From: Undibacterium piscinae
Lineage (GTDB): Bacteria > Pseudomonadota > Gammaproteobacteria > Burkholderiales > Burkholderiaceae_D
Direction: 5' to 3'
Assembly (NCBI GenBank): GCA_003970805.2
Contig: CP051152.1
Location: 310,001-374,000, forward strand
DNA length: 64,000 nt
The position numbers and the translations under genes are program-made. The notes beneath the pieces are model-generated. The model was given only the letters and a program-made list of their open reading frames with translations. It was not told where the DNA came from and did not search any database. Each line of letters begins with the position of its first letter. Position 1 is the first letter of the stretch. Below are positions 1 to 9,103 of this stretch, piece by piece.

Positions 1-2
1 GT

Positions 3-635
3 CAGCCAGGTGCGCAGAGCTCACAGCAAACACAGTTGCCATCAGGGTTGCAGCTTGGTACAGGTGTTCGCCCCGTTGCGACTGAACGTATTTTTACACA
101 AGGAAATTTACAGCAAACAGGTAATAGCAAGGATATAGCAGTAAACGGGCAAGGTTTTTTTCAGGTCTTGATGCCGGATGGGGCGACTGCTTACACAAGG
201 GACGGGTCGTTTCAGGTGGATAGCCAGGGGCAGATGGTGACTTCTAGCGGTTTTGTGATACAGCCCGCAATTACTATCCCATCAAATGCGCAGAGTATCA
301 CCGTCGGTCGCGATGGTACGGTATCTGTTACTCAGCCAGGATCAAGTTCTCCGGTGCAGGTCGGATCAATTCAGCTTGCCACGTTTATTAATCCGGCTGG
401 TTTAATGTCTATGGGGGAAAATCTCTATGTGGAGACCGCGGCTTCAGGAAATCCCGGAACCAATACTCCAGGTACGAACGGTGCAGGATTGTTGATTCAA
501 AGCTCAGTCGAGACATCGAACGTCAATGTGGCGGAAGAGTTGGTAAATATGATTCAAACGCAACGGGCGTATGAAATCAATAGTAAAGCGATCACGACGT
601 CTGATCAGATGTTGCAGCGATTGTCTCAATTGTAG
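3..635 (+). CDS. flgG: Flagellar basal-body rod protein FlgG (5' end outside the window)
   Basis: FlgG forms the distal rod of the flagellar basal body, the shaft joining the motor to the hook. The reading frame is open from the left edge, so the N-terminal part (about 50 residues of a family usually near 260) lies outside the window. Visible family features are the [14 protein letters not shown] segment, the [10 protein letters not shown] segment, and the conserved C-terminal helix with [20 protein letters not shown], which is shared by rod, hook and hook-associated proteins and drives axial polymerisation. It is followed after 26 nt by flgH and belongs to the same operon. A TTG at position 36 is an internal codon, not a start. 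Confidence 0.96.
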   Translation, partial: QPGAQSSQQTQLPSGLQLGTGVRPVATERIFTQGNLQQTGNSKDIAVNGQGFFQVLMPDGATAYTRDGSFQVDSQGQMVTSSGFVIQPAITIPSNAQSITVGRDGTVSVTQPGSSSPVQVGSIQLATFINPAGLMSMGENLYVETAASGNPGTNTPGTNGAGLLIQSSVETSNVNVAEELVNMIQTQRAYEINSKAITTSDQMLQRLSQL

Positions 636-661
636 TTAATGTTGGCACCAGCGGGTTTGTC

Positions 662-1327
662 ATGAAATCACTTAAATTCTTCATTCTATTTAGCGTCCTG
701 GGAATGTCTGGATGTGCTGTTACGCCACCTCCGATTGTGCATCAGCCCATGTCCGTACAGCCACAATCGGCGAAGCCACAGCGTGAGATGAATGGGGCAA
801 TTTTTCAGTCCGCTTCCTATCGACCATTATTTGAGGACGCGAGGTCACGACTGATTGGTGATGTTATGACGGTATCTATTAGTGAGAAAACTTCGGCAGG
901 CAAAGCGGCCGCTAGCTCTAGCAGCAAATCTGGTGGCACCTCATTTTCCGCGCCGACGGTACTTGGAATTCCGGCTGCTACTTTGGCTAAGGCTTCGATA
1001 TCAACCAGTTCCTCTAGCAAGTTTGATGAAAAGGGTGCTGAGACTGCTAGCAATAGCTTTAGCGGCACAATTGCCGTTACCGTGATTGATGTTTTACCAA
1101 ATGGTAATTTATTGGTTAGCGGCGAAAAGCAAATTGCGTTTGATAAAGGGGCTGAGTTTGTACGGTTTTCTGGGGTAGTCAATCCTCAGACAATTGCTGT
1201 TGGGAACCTAGTCTCATCAACGCAGGTGGCGGATGCGAGATTTGAATATAGATCAACGAGTCATGTTGATATTGCTGAGATGAATTCTTTGTTGACCCGG
1301 TTCTTCCTTAGTTTTATCCCATTATAA
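662..1327 (+). CDS. flgH: Flagellar L-ring lipoprotein FlgH
   Basis: FlgH builds the outer-membrane L-ring that acts as a bushing for the rotating rod. The 221-residue protein starts with a lipoprotein signal whose lipobox ends at the Cys of GMSGC (about residue 18), followed by a proline-rich linker. The conserved core includes FEDARSRLIGDVMTVSISEKT and a C-terminal MNSLLTRFFLSF segment typical of the family. A long Ser/Ala/Gly-rich stretch after the TVSISEKT motif is normal for FlgH. It lies 21 nt before flgI, consistent with co-transcription. Confidence 0.96.
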   Translation: MKSLKFFILFSVLGMSGCAVTPPPIVHQPMSVQPQSAKPQREMNGAIFQSASYRPLFEDARSRLIGDVMTVSISEKTSAGKAAASSSSKSGGTSFSAPTVLGIPAATLAKASISTSSSSKFDEKGAETASNSFSGTIAVTVIDVLPNGNLLVSGEKQIAFDKGAEFVRFSGVVNPQTIAVGNLVSSTQVADARFEYRSTSHVDIAEMNSLLTRFFLSFIPL

Positions 1328-1348
1328 GCAGAGCCAAAGAGTATTCTG

Positions 1349-2476
1349 ATGAAATCCAAAATTTGTTTTAATTCCAATATTCTCGCCGTCATTTTTTTTG
1401 CTGGGTTGGCGTATTTCGTCACACCAGAAATACGGGCTGAGCGTTTGAAGGATCTAGCCGGTATTCAGGGGGTGCGCCAAAATCAGCTGATCGGGTATGG
1501 CTTGGTAGTGGGGCTCGATGGGAGTGGTGATCAAACTACTCAGACACCTTTTACAGTGCAGAGCATCATCAATATGATGCAGCAATTAGGCGTAAATATT
1601 CCGGTCGGAACCAGCTTGCAGTTGAAAAATGTTGCTGCTGTCATGGTTACCACTTCGCTTCCGCCTTTTGCTCAGCCCGGACAAACCCTGGATGTCACGG
1701 TTTCGTCGATTGGTAATGCCAAGAGTCTACGTGGAGGCACTTTACTGATGACCCCGCTTAAAGGTGCGGATAACCAAATTTATGGTATGGCCCAGGGAAA
1801 TGTTTTGGTAGGTGGCGTCGGGGCCTCAGCAAATGGTAGTAAAGCGCAAATTAATCACTTAAGTGTTGGCCGGATTTCATCCGGAGCTACTGTAGAGCGC
1901 GCTGTAGCCTCTGTTTTGGGGCGTGGCAACATTATTCAACTAGAGCTCAATACTTCCGATTTTTCGACTGCGAGTCGAGTGGTCGAGGCGATCAATAAAC
2001 GATTTGGTTCTGATACTGCGGCGGCGGTTGATGGCCGGGTAATTCAGGTGAAAGCGCCGGCAAGCAATGATCAAAGAGTGAGTTTTTTGGGTGCATTGGA
2101 GAGTCTCGAAGTTACCCCCGCGCAGAACGCAGCTAAAGTGATTCTGAATGCGCGTACCGGATCAATTGTTATGAACCAATCGGTTACTTTGGATACATGC
2201 GCCATTTCCCATGGGAATTTATCTATAGTAATTAATACGGAGAATTCAGTTAGCCAGCCAAATGCTTTGGCTGGCGGGAAAACTGCAGGCACAGCAAACT
2301 CAAATATTTCTATCGCTAAGGATGCTGGACAGTTAATGGTGTTGAAAGCCGGAGCATCGTTGGCGGACGTGGTGAAGGCACTCAATTCCATAGGGGCAAC
2401 ACCACAGGATTTATTGGCAATTTTGCAGGCCATGAAGGCATCCGGTGCCTTGCATGCAGATTTGGAAATCATTTAA
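1349..2476 (+). CDS. flgI: Flagellar P-ring protein FlgI
   Basis: FlgI is the periplasmic P-ring subunit that encircles the rod in the peptidoglycan layer. At 375 residues it has the usual family length. It starts with a Sec signal peptide (hydrophobic ILAVIFFAGLAYF, cleavage near EIRA-ERL), then the diagnostic RLKDLAGIQGVRQNQLIGYG motif. Later motifs such as LVVGLDGSGDQTTQTPFT and the C-terminal LADVVKALNSIGATPQDLLA are also typical. Ring assembly normally needs the chaperone FlgA, which is not in this window. flgJ begins 10 nt after the stop codon. Confidence 0.97.
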   Translation: MKSKICFNSNILAVIFFAGLAYFVTPEIRAERLKDLAGIQGVRQNQLIGYGLVVGLDGSGDQTTQTPFTVQSIINMMQQLGVNIPVGTSLQLKNVAAVMVTTSLPPFAQPGQTLDVTVSSIGNAKSLRGGTLLMTPLKGADNQIYGMAQGNVLVGGVGASANGSKAQINHLSVGRISSGATVERAVASVLGRGNIIQLELNTSDFSTASRVVEAINKRFGSDTAAAVDGRVIQVKAPASNDQRVSFLGALESLEVTPAQNAAKVILNARTGSIVMNQSVTLDTCAISHGNLSIVINTENSVSQPNALAGGKTAGTANSNISIAKDAGQLMVLKAGASLADVVKALNSIGATPQDLLAILQAMKASGALHADLEII

Positions 2477-2485
2477 GGATATATC

Positions 2486-3403
2486 ATGATAGGTCGCGCA
2501 GATTTGTCAGATAAGCTGGCTTTTGATAGCAAGGGCTTGGACGAACTAAAACAGTCCGCGAAAAATAATTCGCCAGATGCATTGAAGGCAGCTGCAAAGC
2601 AATTTGAAGCGCTGTTTATGAACATGATGCTTAAGTCAATGCGACAGGCCGAGAGTAAGGATAGTCCTTTTGAGAATGAGCAAAGCCGGATGTATACGTC
2701 TATGCTTGATCAGCAATTGTCGCAAAATATGGCTAGCCGTGGGATGGGCTTGGCTGATGCATTGATGCGGCAACTATCTAATAATGCAGGGATAGCAACT
2801 CCAGAAATTGACACTGCTGTCAGTAGTGGTAGTGGATTGAATAAAACAAGTGCTAGAAATTTAAGTGGACTTGATTCTTACCTGAATCAAGCTAAATTCG
2901 AAAAACCATTGGCGCCTTCCGGGACTGCGACTCGCAATATGCCGGCTCATGTGAAAGATTTTCAGGATAAATTAGCGTCTCATGCTGAAAAAGCAAGTGT
3001 GGAGACCGGTATCCCTGCGAAATTCATGCTTGGACAAGCAGCATTAGAAAGTGGCTGGGGGCGTCGGGAAATTAAGGCCCTGGACGGAACTGCCAGTCAC
3101 AATATATTTGGAATGAAGGCAACCAGTAGCTGGAAGGGGAAAACGGTAGATGCCGTTACTACCGAATATGTTAATGGTGTTGCGACTAGTAAGGTGCAAA
3201 AATTTAAGGCCTATGATTCCTATAGTGATGCATTTAAAGATTACGCGAAGCTGTTAACTCGTAATCCGCGCTATGAAAATGTGATTGCCAATGCAAAAGA
3301 TGCAAGTAGTTTTGCGTATGGCTTGCAAAAAGCAGGCTATGCAACCGATCCTCAATACGCAAATAAACTTTCAAAAATTATCAAGCAAACATTATCTGCT
3401 TAG
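2486..3403 (+). CDS. flgJ: Flagellar assembly peptidoglycan hydrolase FlgJ
   Basis: FlgJ is a two-domain protein that caps the growing rod and opens a hole in peptidoglycan for it. Residues 1 to about 100 form the rod-binding domain, with AAKQFEALFMNMMLKSMR and the MYTSMLDQQLSQ segment. After a Ser/Thr-rich linker, residues about 150-305 form a beta-N-acetylglucosaminidase domain (GH73-like), with the likely catalytic Glu at residue 188 in QAALESGWG and the conserved HNIFGMK and YDSYSDAFKDYAKLL segments. Gamma- and betaproteobacteria carry this fused form. It ends the rod/ring part of the operon; a 98-nt gap with its own promoter precedes flgK. Confidence 0.96.
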   Translation: MIGRADLSDKLAFDSKGLDELKQSAKNNSPDALKAAAKQFEALFMNMMLKSMRQAESKDSPFENEQSRMYTSMLDQQLSQNMASRGMGLADALMRQLSNNAGIATPEIDTAVSSGSGLNKTSARNLSGLDSYLNQAKFEKPLAPSGTATRNMPAHVKDFQDKLASHAEKASVETGIPAKFMLGQAALESGWGRREIKALDGTASHNIFGMKATSSWKGKTVDAVTTEYVNGVATSKVQKFKAYDSYSDAFKDYAKLLTRNPRYENVIANAKDASSFAYGLQKAGYATDPQYANKLSKIIKQTLSA

Positions 3404-3422
3404 TGCGTTATAGGTAACGAAT

Positions 3423-3449
3423 TAAAGTTTTTAGATTACTCCCCGTTAA
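3423..3449 (+). promoter_or_regulatory. Sigma-28 (FliA) promoter for flgK-flgL
   Basis: TAAAGTTT at 3423-3430, an 11-nt spacer, then CCCGTTAA at 3442-3449. The -35 matches the enterobacterial FliA consensus TAAAGTTT exactly; the -10 matches GCCGATAA at 6 of 8 positions. The spacing is canonical and the start site would fall about 40 nt before flgK. An overlapping inverted repeat (TTAGATTA / TAATCTAA) spans the spacer and -10. Confidence 0.75.
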
Positions 3450-3501
3450 TCTAATATGGACTGTAAATAACAGTCAAAAAATAGATCGAATAGGTTCAAC
3501 T

Positions 3502-5460
3502 ATGGGCACGAACATTTTAGGTATCGGACAAAGCGCACTACTAGCCGCGCAGATGGGTATTGCTACAACCGGACACAATATAGCGAATGCCTCATCACTT
3601 GGTTATAACCGCCAAGTGTTGCTCCAGAGTGCAGCAGAGGCGCAAAATGTCGGCGGGGCTTTTGTTGGACAAGGGGTGCGGGCTGGTGAAATTAAACGGA
3701 TCTATAACGAGTTTGTCGCTCAGCAAGTTAATTCCACTCAATCTTCTAAAAACTATGCGAATACTTATCTCAATCAAATTTCACAAATAGATAACCTCGT
3801 CGCAGATCCTAAGGCCGGAGCATCTCCGGCCATGCAGGAGTTTTTTAATGCAATTCAAAATTTGGCAACAACTCCAAATGGCACCGCTGGTGCAGCAGCA
3901 CGGCAATCGGTCATTTCCTCTGGCGCGGCATTAACGTCCAGGCTTCAAAGCTTGCAGGGGAGATTAGATCAGCTTCGTGAGGGTGTAAATGGTCAAATTG
4001 AGGATGTTGTTGGTTCTATCAATAGTTATGCTGGCCAGTTAGCAGAACTTAATCACAATATAGAATTGGCAGAGAGCGTTGGCGGCACGCCAAATGATTT
4101 ATTGGATCACCGCGATAGTTTGGTTACCGAGCTCAGTAAGCTCGTCAATATTTCAGTCGTTCCACAAGGGTCTAAATTTAATGTCTACATGGGGACAGGC
4201 CAGCCTTTGGTATTGGGTGCGAAGGCTTATAATCTGCAGGCAGTGGGCTCTTTGACTGACCCGACGCGCATGGAAGTCGCTTATGAAACCAATGGCGCTT
4301 TAGTGCAACTTGCTGAAAATACGATAAGTAGTGGCAAATTGGGGGGGCTCTTTGCATTTCGGGCGAATAGTTTAGATGTGTCACAAAATTCTTTGGGACG
4401 GGTCGCAATAGCTGTTGGAACAACTTTTAATGAGCAGCACAAATTAGGCCAGGATCTTAATGGGGCACTTGGCACCGATTTTTTCAGTGTCGGAGCTCCT
4501 ACTTCTTTGCCTAGCAGTGCCAATAATGCCGCAACCGGAAATATGTCCGCGAGTATTGTTGATGTCGGTGCCTTAACTACCAGTGATTATCGTGTGCAGT
4601 ATTTGGCGGGAAATTACAAAATTACCCGTTTGTCTGACGGAGCTTTACCAACGCCCGCGTTGTCTCCAACTTTGCCGATAGTCTTTGACGGTGTTTCATT
4701 TAATCCGCCCGCCGTAACGCCGACCAATGGCGATGAGTTTCTAATTCGTCCTACCGCCAGCGGTGCCAGTAGTTTTGGGGTTGTTATATCCGATACTTCC
4801 AAGATCGCCGCCGCAGCACCAATCGCCACCAATTATCCTAGCACCAATACCGGTAGCGGTAAAATTAGTGCGGGGGCGATAGACGCTACTTTTACACCAG
4901 CGACTTTTGTGCCGCCAGTGGCGATGACTTTTGCAGCAAACGCTTTTACCGGATTTCCAGCTGGCTCTAACGTCTCCGTTACCAGCAATGGCGTAACCAC
5001 ATCTTATGCGCCTTATGTGGCGGGTACTCCCGTTACGTATACCAGTGGCGCTACGATTAGTGTAGGTGGTGCCAATGTTGTCGTGACGGGAACTCCTGCT
5101 GCGGGAGACGTATTTACAATTTCGCCAAATACGAGTGGGTCCGGAGATAATAGAAATGCCTTGTTACTTGGTAAACTGCAAACAAAGAATACCTTAATTG
5201 GCAATACAACGAGTTTTCAGGGGGCTTATGCACAGTTCGTCAGCCTGGTTGGTAACAAGTCGCATGAACTTGCTGTGGTTGATGCATCAGAAACCATATT
5301 GTTGAAGCAGGCCGTCGCCGTTCAGCAATCGAGTTCCGGAGTTAACCTTGATGAGGAGGCTGCTAATTTACTTAGGTATCAGCAAGCCTATCAGGCGGCC
5401 GGAAAATTAATGCAGATTGCGAGTCAACTGTTTGATTCATTATTGGCATTGGGCAGATAG
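3502..5460 (+). CDS. flgK: Flagellar hook-associated protein 1 FlgK
   Basis: FlgK is the first junction protein between hook and filament. The 652-residue protein begins with the axial-family N-terminal helix (LGIGQSALLAAQMGIATTGHNIANASSLGYNRQ) and ends with the matching C-terminal helix (VNLDEEAANLLRYQQAYQAAGKLMQIASQLFDSLL), the two parts that form the D0/D1 coiled-coil core. The middle, from about residue 330 to 560, is Thr/Ala/Pro-rich and variable, as expected for the exposed domains. The sigma-28 promoter just upstream supports late-class expression, with flgL next in the same unit. Confidence 0.96.
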   Translation: MGTNILGIGQSALLAAQMGIATTGHNIANASSLGYNRQVLLQSAAEAQNVGGAFVGQGVRAGEIKRIYNEFVAQQVNSTQSSKNYANTYLNQISQIDNLVADPKAGASPAMQEFFNAIQNLATTPNGTAGAAARQSVISSGAALTSRLQSLQGRLDQLREGVNGQIEDVVGSINSYAGQLAELNHNIELAESVGGTPNDLLDHRDSLVTELSKLVNISVVPQGSKFNVYMGTGQPLVLGAKAYNLQAVGSLTDPTRMEVAYETNGALVQLAENTISSGKLGGLFAFRANSLDVSQNSLGRVAIAVGTTFNEQHKLGQDLNGALGTDFFSVGAPTSLPSSANNAATGNMSASIVDVGALTTSDYRVQYLAGNYKITRLSDGALPTPALSPTLPIVFDGVSFNPPAVTPTNGDEFLIRPTASGASSFGVVISDTSKIAAAAPIATNYPSTNTGSGKISAGAIDATFTPATFVPPVAMTFAANAFTGFPAGSNVSVTSNGVTTSYAPYVAGTPVTYTSGATISVGGANVVVTGTPAAGDVFTISPNTSGSGDNRNALLLGKLQTKNTLIGNTTSFQGAYAQFVSLVGNKSHELAVVDASETILLKQAVAVQQSSSGVNLDEEAANLLRYQQAYQAAGKLMQIASQLFDSLLALGR

Positions 5461-5471
5461 GGGTATTGATT

Positions 5472-6680
5472 ATGAGAATTAGTACAAATACAATTTATGA
5501 TTCGGGTTCGACGGCTATTAGCGATCTTCAATCCAGTCTAAATAAGACGAATCAGCAATTAAGTGCTAACCGTCGGATTTTAAGTCCGTCGGATGATCCT
5601 ATCGCATCAGCGAGAGCCTTGGTGATTTCCCAGGCCGATGCAGTCAATGATCAGTATGCAGTTAATCGGCGTAACGGACAAAATAGTTTGAGTGGTACTG
5701 AAAATATTTTATCTAATGTGACAACCACTTTGCAAAGCGTGAAAACATTGATCGTTAATGCGGGGAATGGTTCGCTCACTGACGCAGACAGGGGCTATAT
5801 CGCGACACAGTTGCAGGGTAATCTAGATCAAATGTTAAGTCTTGCCAATTCTACCGACGAGACTGGCAACTACATGTTTTCCGGTTTTACTAATACAGTT
5901 GCTCCCTACGTCAAGACGGCAAATGGTGCGACTTATGTTGGCGACCAAGGGCAGAGGTTTGTGCAGGCAGACACCTCTCGGCAAATTGCAATGGGTGATA
6001 TCGGGCCGGCGATCTTTGGAAATATCCGTACCAGTAACACAGCTTTTGCAATGAATGCAAATGGAGCAAATATTGGTAAAGCGGCTATTTCAGGTGGGGT
6101 TATAGCAAATTCCACATTGCTGACGGGAAATAATTACGAGATTAAATTTTCATCCGCGATCAGTTTTGATATTTTGAATAAAACCACCGGACAGACGGTG
6201 TTGGCTGCACAGCCTTATACCAGCGGCAATCCTATCGTTTTCGATGGTATTCAAGTCAATATTACTGATACTCCGACTGCTCCTGGCATTGGTGATAGTT
6301 TTTCAATTCAACCTGGAAATCAGGATATTTTTGAAACATTAACTGATTTGATTAATGTTTTAAGAACATCCACCGGTACTCTGGCGGCCAAAGCTAATTT
6401 GTCTGCAGGATTGGCGCAAGCCAATAATAATGTGGATATGTCGCTTTCCAATGTGATTACGTCGAGGACTAATGTCGGCTCCAATTTGAGGGAACTCGAC
6501 GCATTAGATTCGGGAGGTGAGGGGAAGGGGTTGGTTTTTAAGCAAGAATTATCTCAATTGCAGGATCTTGATCTTGTTAAGGCCATTACCGATTTAAACC
6601 AACAAAAAGTAACACTAGAAGCGGCGCAACAATCATTTGTTAAAACTTCTTCTCTCTCTTTGTTTAACTATATAAGTTAA
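5472..6680 (+). CDS. flgL: Flagellar hook-associated protein 3 FlgL
   Basis: FlgL is the second hook-filament junction protein, related to flagellin. I chose the ATG at 5472 because MRISTNTIYDSG is the standard family start; a TTG two codons earlier is possible but unlikely. The N-terminal helix contains SLNKTNQQLSANRRILSPSDDPIASARAL, the flagellin-family signature, and the C-terminal half contains the matching SNVITSRTNVGSNLRELDAL helix. About 403 residues is slightly long for FlgL, due to the variable central domain. It lies 11 nt after flgK and ends the flagellar cluster; the next gene is convergent. Confidence 0.95.
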   Translation: MRISTNTIYDSGSTAISDLQSSLNKTNQQLSANRRILSPSDDPIASARALVISQADAVNDQYAVNRRNGQNSLSGTENILSNVTTTLQSVKTLIVNAGNGSLTDADRGYIATQLQGNLDQMLSLANSTDETGNYMFSGFTNTVAPYVKTANGATYVGDQGQRFVQADTSRQIAMGDIGPAIFGNIRTSNTAFAMNANGANIGKAAISGGVIANSTLLTGNNYEIKFSSAISFDILNKTTGQTVLAAQPYTSGNPIVFDGIQVNITDTPTAPGIGDSFSIQPGNQDIFETLTDLINVLRTSTGTLAAKANLSAGLAQANNNVDMSLSNVITSRTNVGSNLRELDALDSGGEGKGLVFKQELSQLQDLDLVKAITDLNQQKVTLEAAQQSFVKTSSLSLFNYIS

Positions 6681-6697
6681 GCACCTAAAGTTAAGCC

Positions 6698-7525
6698 TTA
6701 ATTGGCCAATTGGGACTGTCTATCGATAGTGGTAGACAGTCTAGCTAAGCTTGCATGATGCTGTGCCAGCATTTGTGGGAACTGTTCTGAGCAAAAAAAC
6801 TTGTATTCCACGAGGCGCTGCGCCGAAATCGCATCATTTTTATCAAGCGTGATTGCCGGGTGGCACATTATCAGCATCCCTCTACTAGCTGCCTTTAGCC
6901 ACTCTTCAAAACATCCCGCGTAGTCGTCGGTATTAAAGCCATATACTCCGGCAAAGCCATTATTGCTGGGTATGTTGGCTTTTTTAAGCTTCCTAAAGAG
7001 CGTGCTTCCACCTAGATAATTCAGGACGATTGCTTTGCCACCCCATTGGGGACTAGCCGGGCGCGTATTGCGTATCCATGGGAGACGCTGAGGATAGCGC
7101 TGCTGAATTACCTTTAAGAGTGCCTCGCGCACCATTGGCAGTTGATGCACGTGCTGATGGCCGTCAATAAAATCAGGTGTGCGACCTATGGCCGTTTCAA
7201 ACGCATCCAGTTGTTGTTGTAATAATGTAATCAGGCCATCCGATTCAAGTCGGTGAAGGTAACTGCGTAAAATTAAGCTCGATAGACGATTGTTGCGCGA
7301 TTTTCCAAAATTTTCGGTCAGGTTGAAATGCAATCCATAGTCGCCCATCTCGGATCGTTCACGTAACATAGGTGCGGAATGTGATGCCCATCGTGGCGCC
7401 ATGCTCATGCAACTGACTGCCGTAATTCGTTTTAATTCGAGCAAAGAACACACGGCCTCGTCTATGCCGCTGTGCTGCCCAAAATCATCAACGCAAAGGG
7501 CAATAGGTGTTGTGGTTATGGTCAT
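6698..7525 (-). CDS. YdjC/ChbG-family polysaccharide or lipid-linked sugar deacetylase (NaxD/LgmC-like)
   Basis: This is a metal-dependent carbohydrate deacetylase of the YdjC family. Visible active-site elements are LCVDDFGQHSGIDEAV near the N-terminus (metal-binding Asp pair), the DGHQHVHQLP motif in the middle (metal-binding His) and a C-terminal IMCHPA segment. I chose the ATG at 7525, which overlaps the GtrA gene stop as ATGA; longer starts would extend into that gene. Translational coupling to gtrA and the GT2 gene fits a lipid-linked sugar substrate: NaxD of Francisella and the Bordetella lgm homologue, both of this family, deacetylate a polyprenyl-phosphate hexosamine. A chitooligosaccharide deacetylase role is the alternative but fits the neighbours less well. 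Confidence 0.85.
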   Translation of the reverse strand: MTITTTPIALCVDDFGQHSGIDEAVCSLLELKRITAVSCMSMAPRWASHSAPMLRERSEMGDYGLHFNLTENFGKSRNNRLSSLILRSYLHRLESDGLITLLQQQLDAFETAIGRTPDFIDGHQHVHQLPMVREALLKVIQQRYPQRLPWIRNTRPASPQWGGKAIVLNYLGGSTLFRKLKKANIPSNNGFAGVYGFNTDDYAGCFEEWLKAASRGMLIMCHPAITLDKNDAISAQRLVEYKFFCSEQFPQMLAQHHASLARLSTTIDRQSQLAN

Positions 7526-7923
7526 GGCTGTATTTCTTGTGAGCGAAATGCCCAAACGCGACTTAATAAATAAGTTGAGATGGCGACAGTAATTACGGCA
7601 ATTGCCAATGCAACCGTATAGGGAATCGCCGTGTATGCCAGCATTAAATAGAAAAGAATTTCATTTAATCCAAAACCAAATAATGCGGTTGCAAAGAAAC
7701 GCAGAAAAGCTCCGCTATTAATGTTGTTGCGATCGCCAAAGGTCCAAAATCTGTGGCCAAAATAGCTTACCCAAAATGCAGCGAAAAAACCACCGATATT
7801 AGCGATCAGGGGATTTACGGCGTTGATTTCGACTAGTGCTATAACGCTGACGTAGTGGGTTGCTGATGCGCTAAGTCCGACCAGGCCGAAGCGCGCTAAA
7901 CGGATAATCTCTCTTGCGTTCAT
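7522..7923 (-). CDS. GtrA-like membrane protein (putative polyprenyl-phosphate sugar flippase)
   Basis: A 133-residue protein with four predicted membrane helices, beginning LARFGLVGLSASATHYVSVIALVE, the standard GtrA-family N-terminus, and containing NIGGFFAAFWVSYFGHRFWTF, the usual second and third helix region. GtrA proteins are thought to flip polyprenyl-phosphate-linked sugars across the inner membrane. It overlaps the upstream GT2 gene by 4 nt and the downstream deacetylase gene by 4 nt, so the three are one translationally coupled unit. Confidence 0.88.
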   Translation of the reverse strand: MNAREIIRLARFGLVGLSASATHYVSVIALVEINAVNPLIANIGGFFAAFWVSYFGHRFWTFGDRNNINSGAFLRFFATALFGFGLNEILFYLMLAYTAIPYTVALAIAVITVAISTYLLSRVWAFRSQEIQP

Positions 7924-8957
7924 GCAGAATTTTTCTCGCTTGATAGAGTGTCCGGATAGCTTGTTTTTCCATGATCAAGGTCTTGTGCAATCAGGTAAAG
8001 CGGGCGCATTTTAACTTCTTCATATACCCGGCCTAGATACTCACCCAAAATTCCGATAGAAAAAAGTTGAACTCCTGAGAAAAACATCAGACCCACCGTC
8101 AAGGTGGCCCAACCAGGGGTTGGATTTCCGAAAATGAGCGTTTCCAGCATCACGTAAAGGGCATATAGAATCGAGGCTATCGAGATTAGTGCGCCGATTC
8201 CGCTCCAAATCCGCAGCGGCAGAGTTGTGAAGGCGGTAATTCCAGCCAGCGCCAATTTCCCCAGTCCGCGCAGACGAAAGCTTGATTCGCCAGAGGCGCG
8301 CTCTAGTGGTACAAATGGTAGTGCGACACTCTTGTATCCGACCCAGGCATACAAACCTTTCATAAAACGATTGCGCTCGGGTAGTTGTCGCAATGCGTCG
8401 ACTACCTTGCGGTCCATTAAACGAAAATCCCCGGCATTTCTCGGAATATCTATGACGGAGTCACGTTCCATTAAATTGTAGAACAGACCGGTTCCCCATC
8501 GTTTTAATAGGGATTCATGGCGGCGATCCGCAATTACCCCGTATACCATGTCGTACCCTGATTTCCATAAGTTGAGCATTTCCGGTAGCAGTTCAAGCGG
8601 ATGCTGGTAGTCTCCGTCAAGCAAGATCACTACCTCGCCCTTCGCATGGTCTATACCTGCTGATAATGCAGCCTCTTTGCCGAAGTTACGTGACAATCCC
8701 AGATAGCGTACCGCGCAATTGGTCGATACGGTGGCAACCATCTCTTCCGTGTTGTCGGAACTGCCGTCATTGACGACGATGATTTCATAGCGGTCGGACA
8801 GGCGGGCAAGTGTCGCATGTAAGTCAGTAAGGAAACTGGCAATGTGTTTTCCCTCGTTGAAGGCGGGAACCACGCAACTTATGTTTGGCGGCGTTGATCG
8901 ATCAGTCTTGATCTCGGACTTCAGGGGGGGCGTTGTCATTGAATTTATATGCGTCAT
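7920..8957 (-). CDS. GT2-family polyprenyl-phosphate glycosyltransferase (ArnC/GtrB/FlmF2-like)
   Basis: Predicted to move a sugar from a nucleotide donor onto undecaprenyl phosphate on the cytoplasmic side. Residues about 25-250 are a GT-A fold, with SCVVPAFNEGKHI at the start, IIVVNDGSSDNTEE, and ILLDGDYQHP carrying the acidic metal/nucleotide-binding motif. The C-terminal part has two membrane helices (IWSGIGALISIASILYALYV and LTVGLMFFSGVQLFSIGILG), then the family tail LGRVYEEVKMRPLYL. The start could also be the ATG at 8939; neither has a clear ribosome-binding site. It heads the deacetylase-flippase-transferase unit. Confidence 0.9.
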   Translation of the reverse strand: MTHINSMTTPPLKSEIKTDRSTPPNISCVVPAFNEGKHIASFLTDLHATLARLSDRYEIIVVNDGSSDNTEEMVATVSTNCAVRYLGLSRNFGKEAALSAGIDHAKGEVVILLDGDYQHPLELLPEMLNLWKSGYDMVYGVIADRRHESLLKRWGTGLFYNLMERDSVIDIPRNAGDFRLMDRKVVDALRQLPERNRFMKGLYAWVGYKSVALPFVPLERASGESSFRLRGLGKLALAGITAFTTLPLRIWSGIGALISIASILYALYVMLETLIFGNPTPGWATLTVGLMFFSGVQLFSIGILGEYLGRVYEEVKMRPLYLIAQDLDHGKTSYPDTLSSEKNSA

Positions 8958-9103
8958 AGGACTAGGGTTTTAATGCGATCCAAACAGGGGCACATTATAA
9001 TGGCGGGCACGTTATGGGAATACCCTTAAATGTCACCAAGTGACCGCAATTTTTAACCGCAACTGTATCGCCGCATCCTTATTCAAGAAGAAAAATTTTA
9101 AAA

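Noticed and set aside
6686..6712. Second sigma-28-like sequence TAAAGTTA-N11-GCCAATTG after flgL
   Set aside because: It points into the 3' end of a convergent gene, with no plus-strand gene to drive; the -10 matches poorly.
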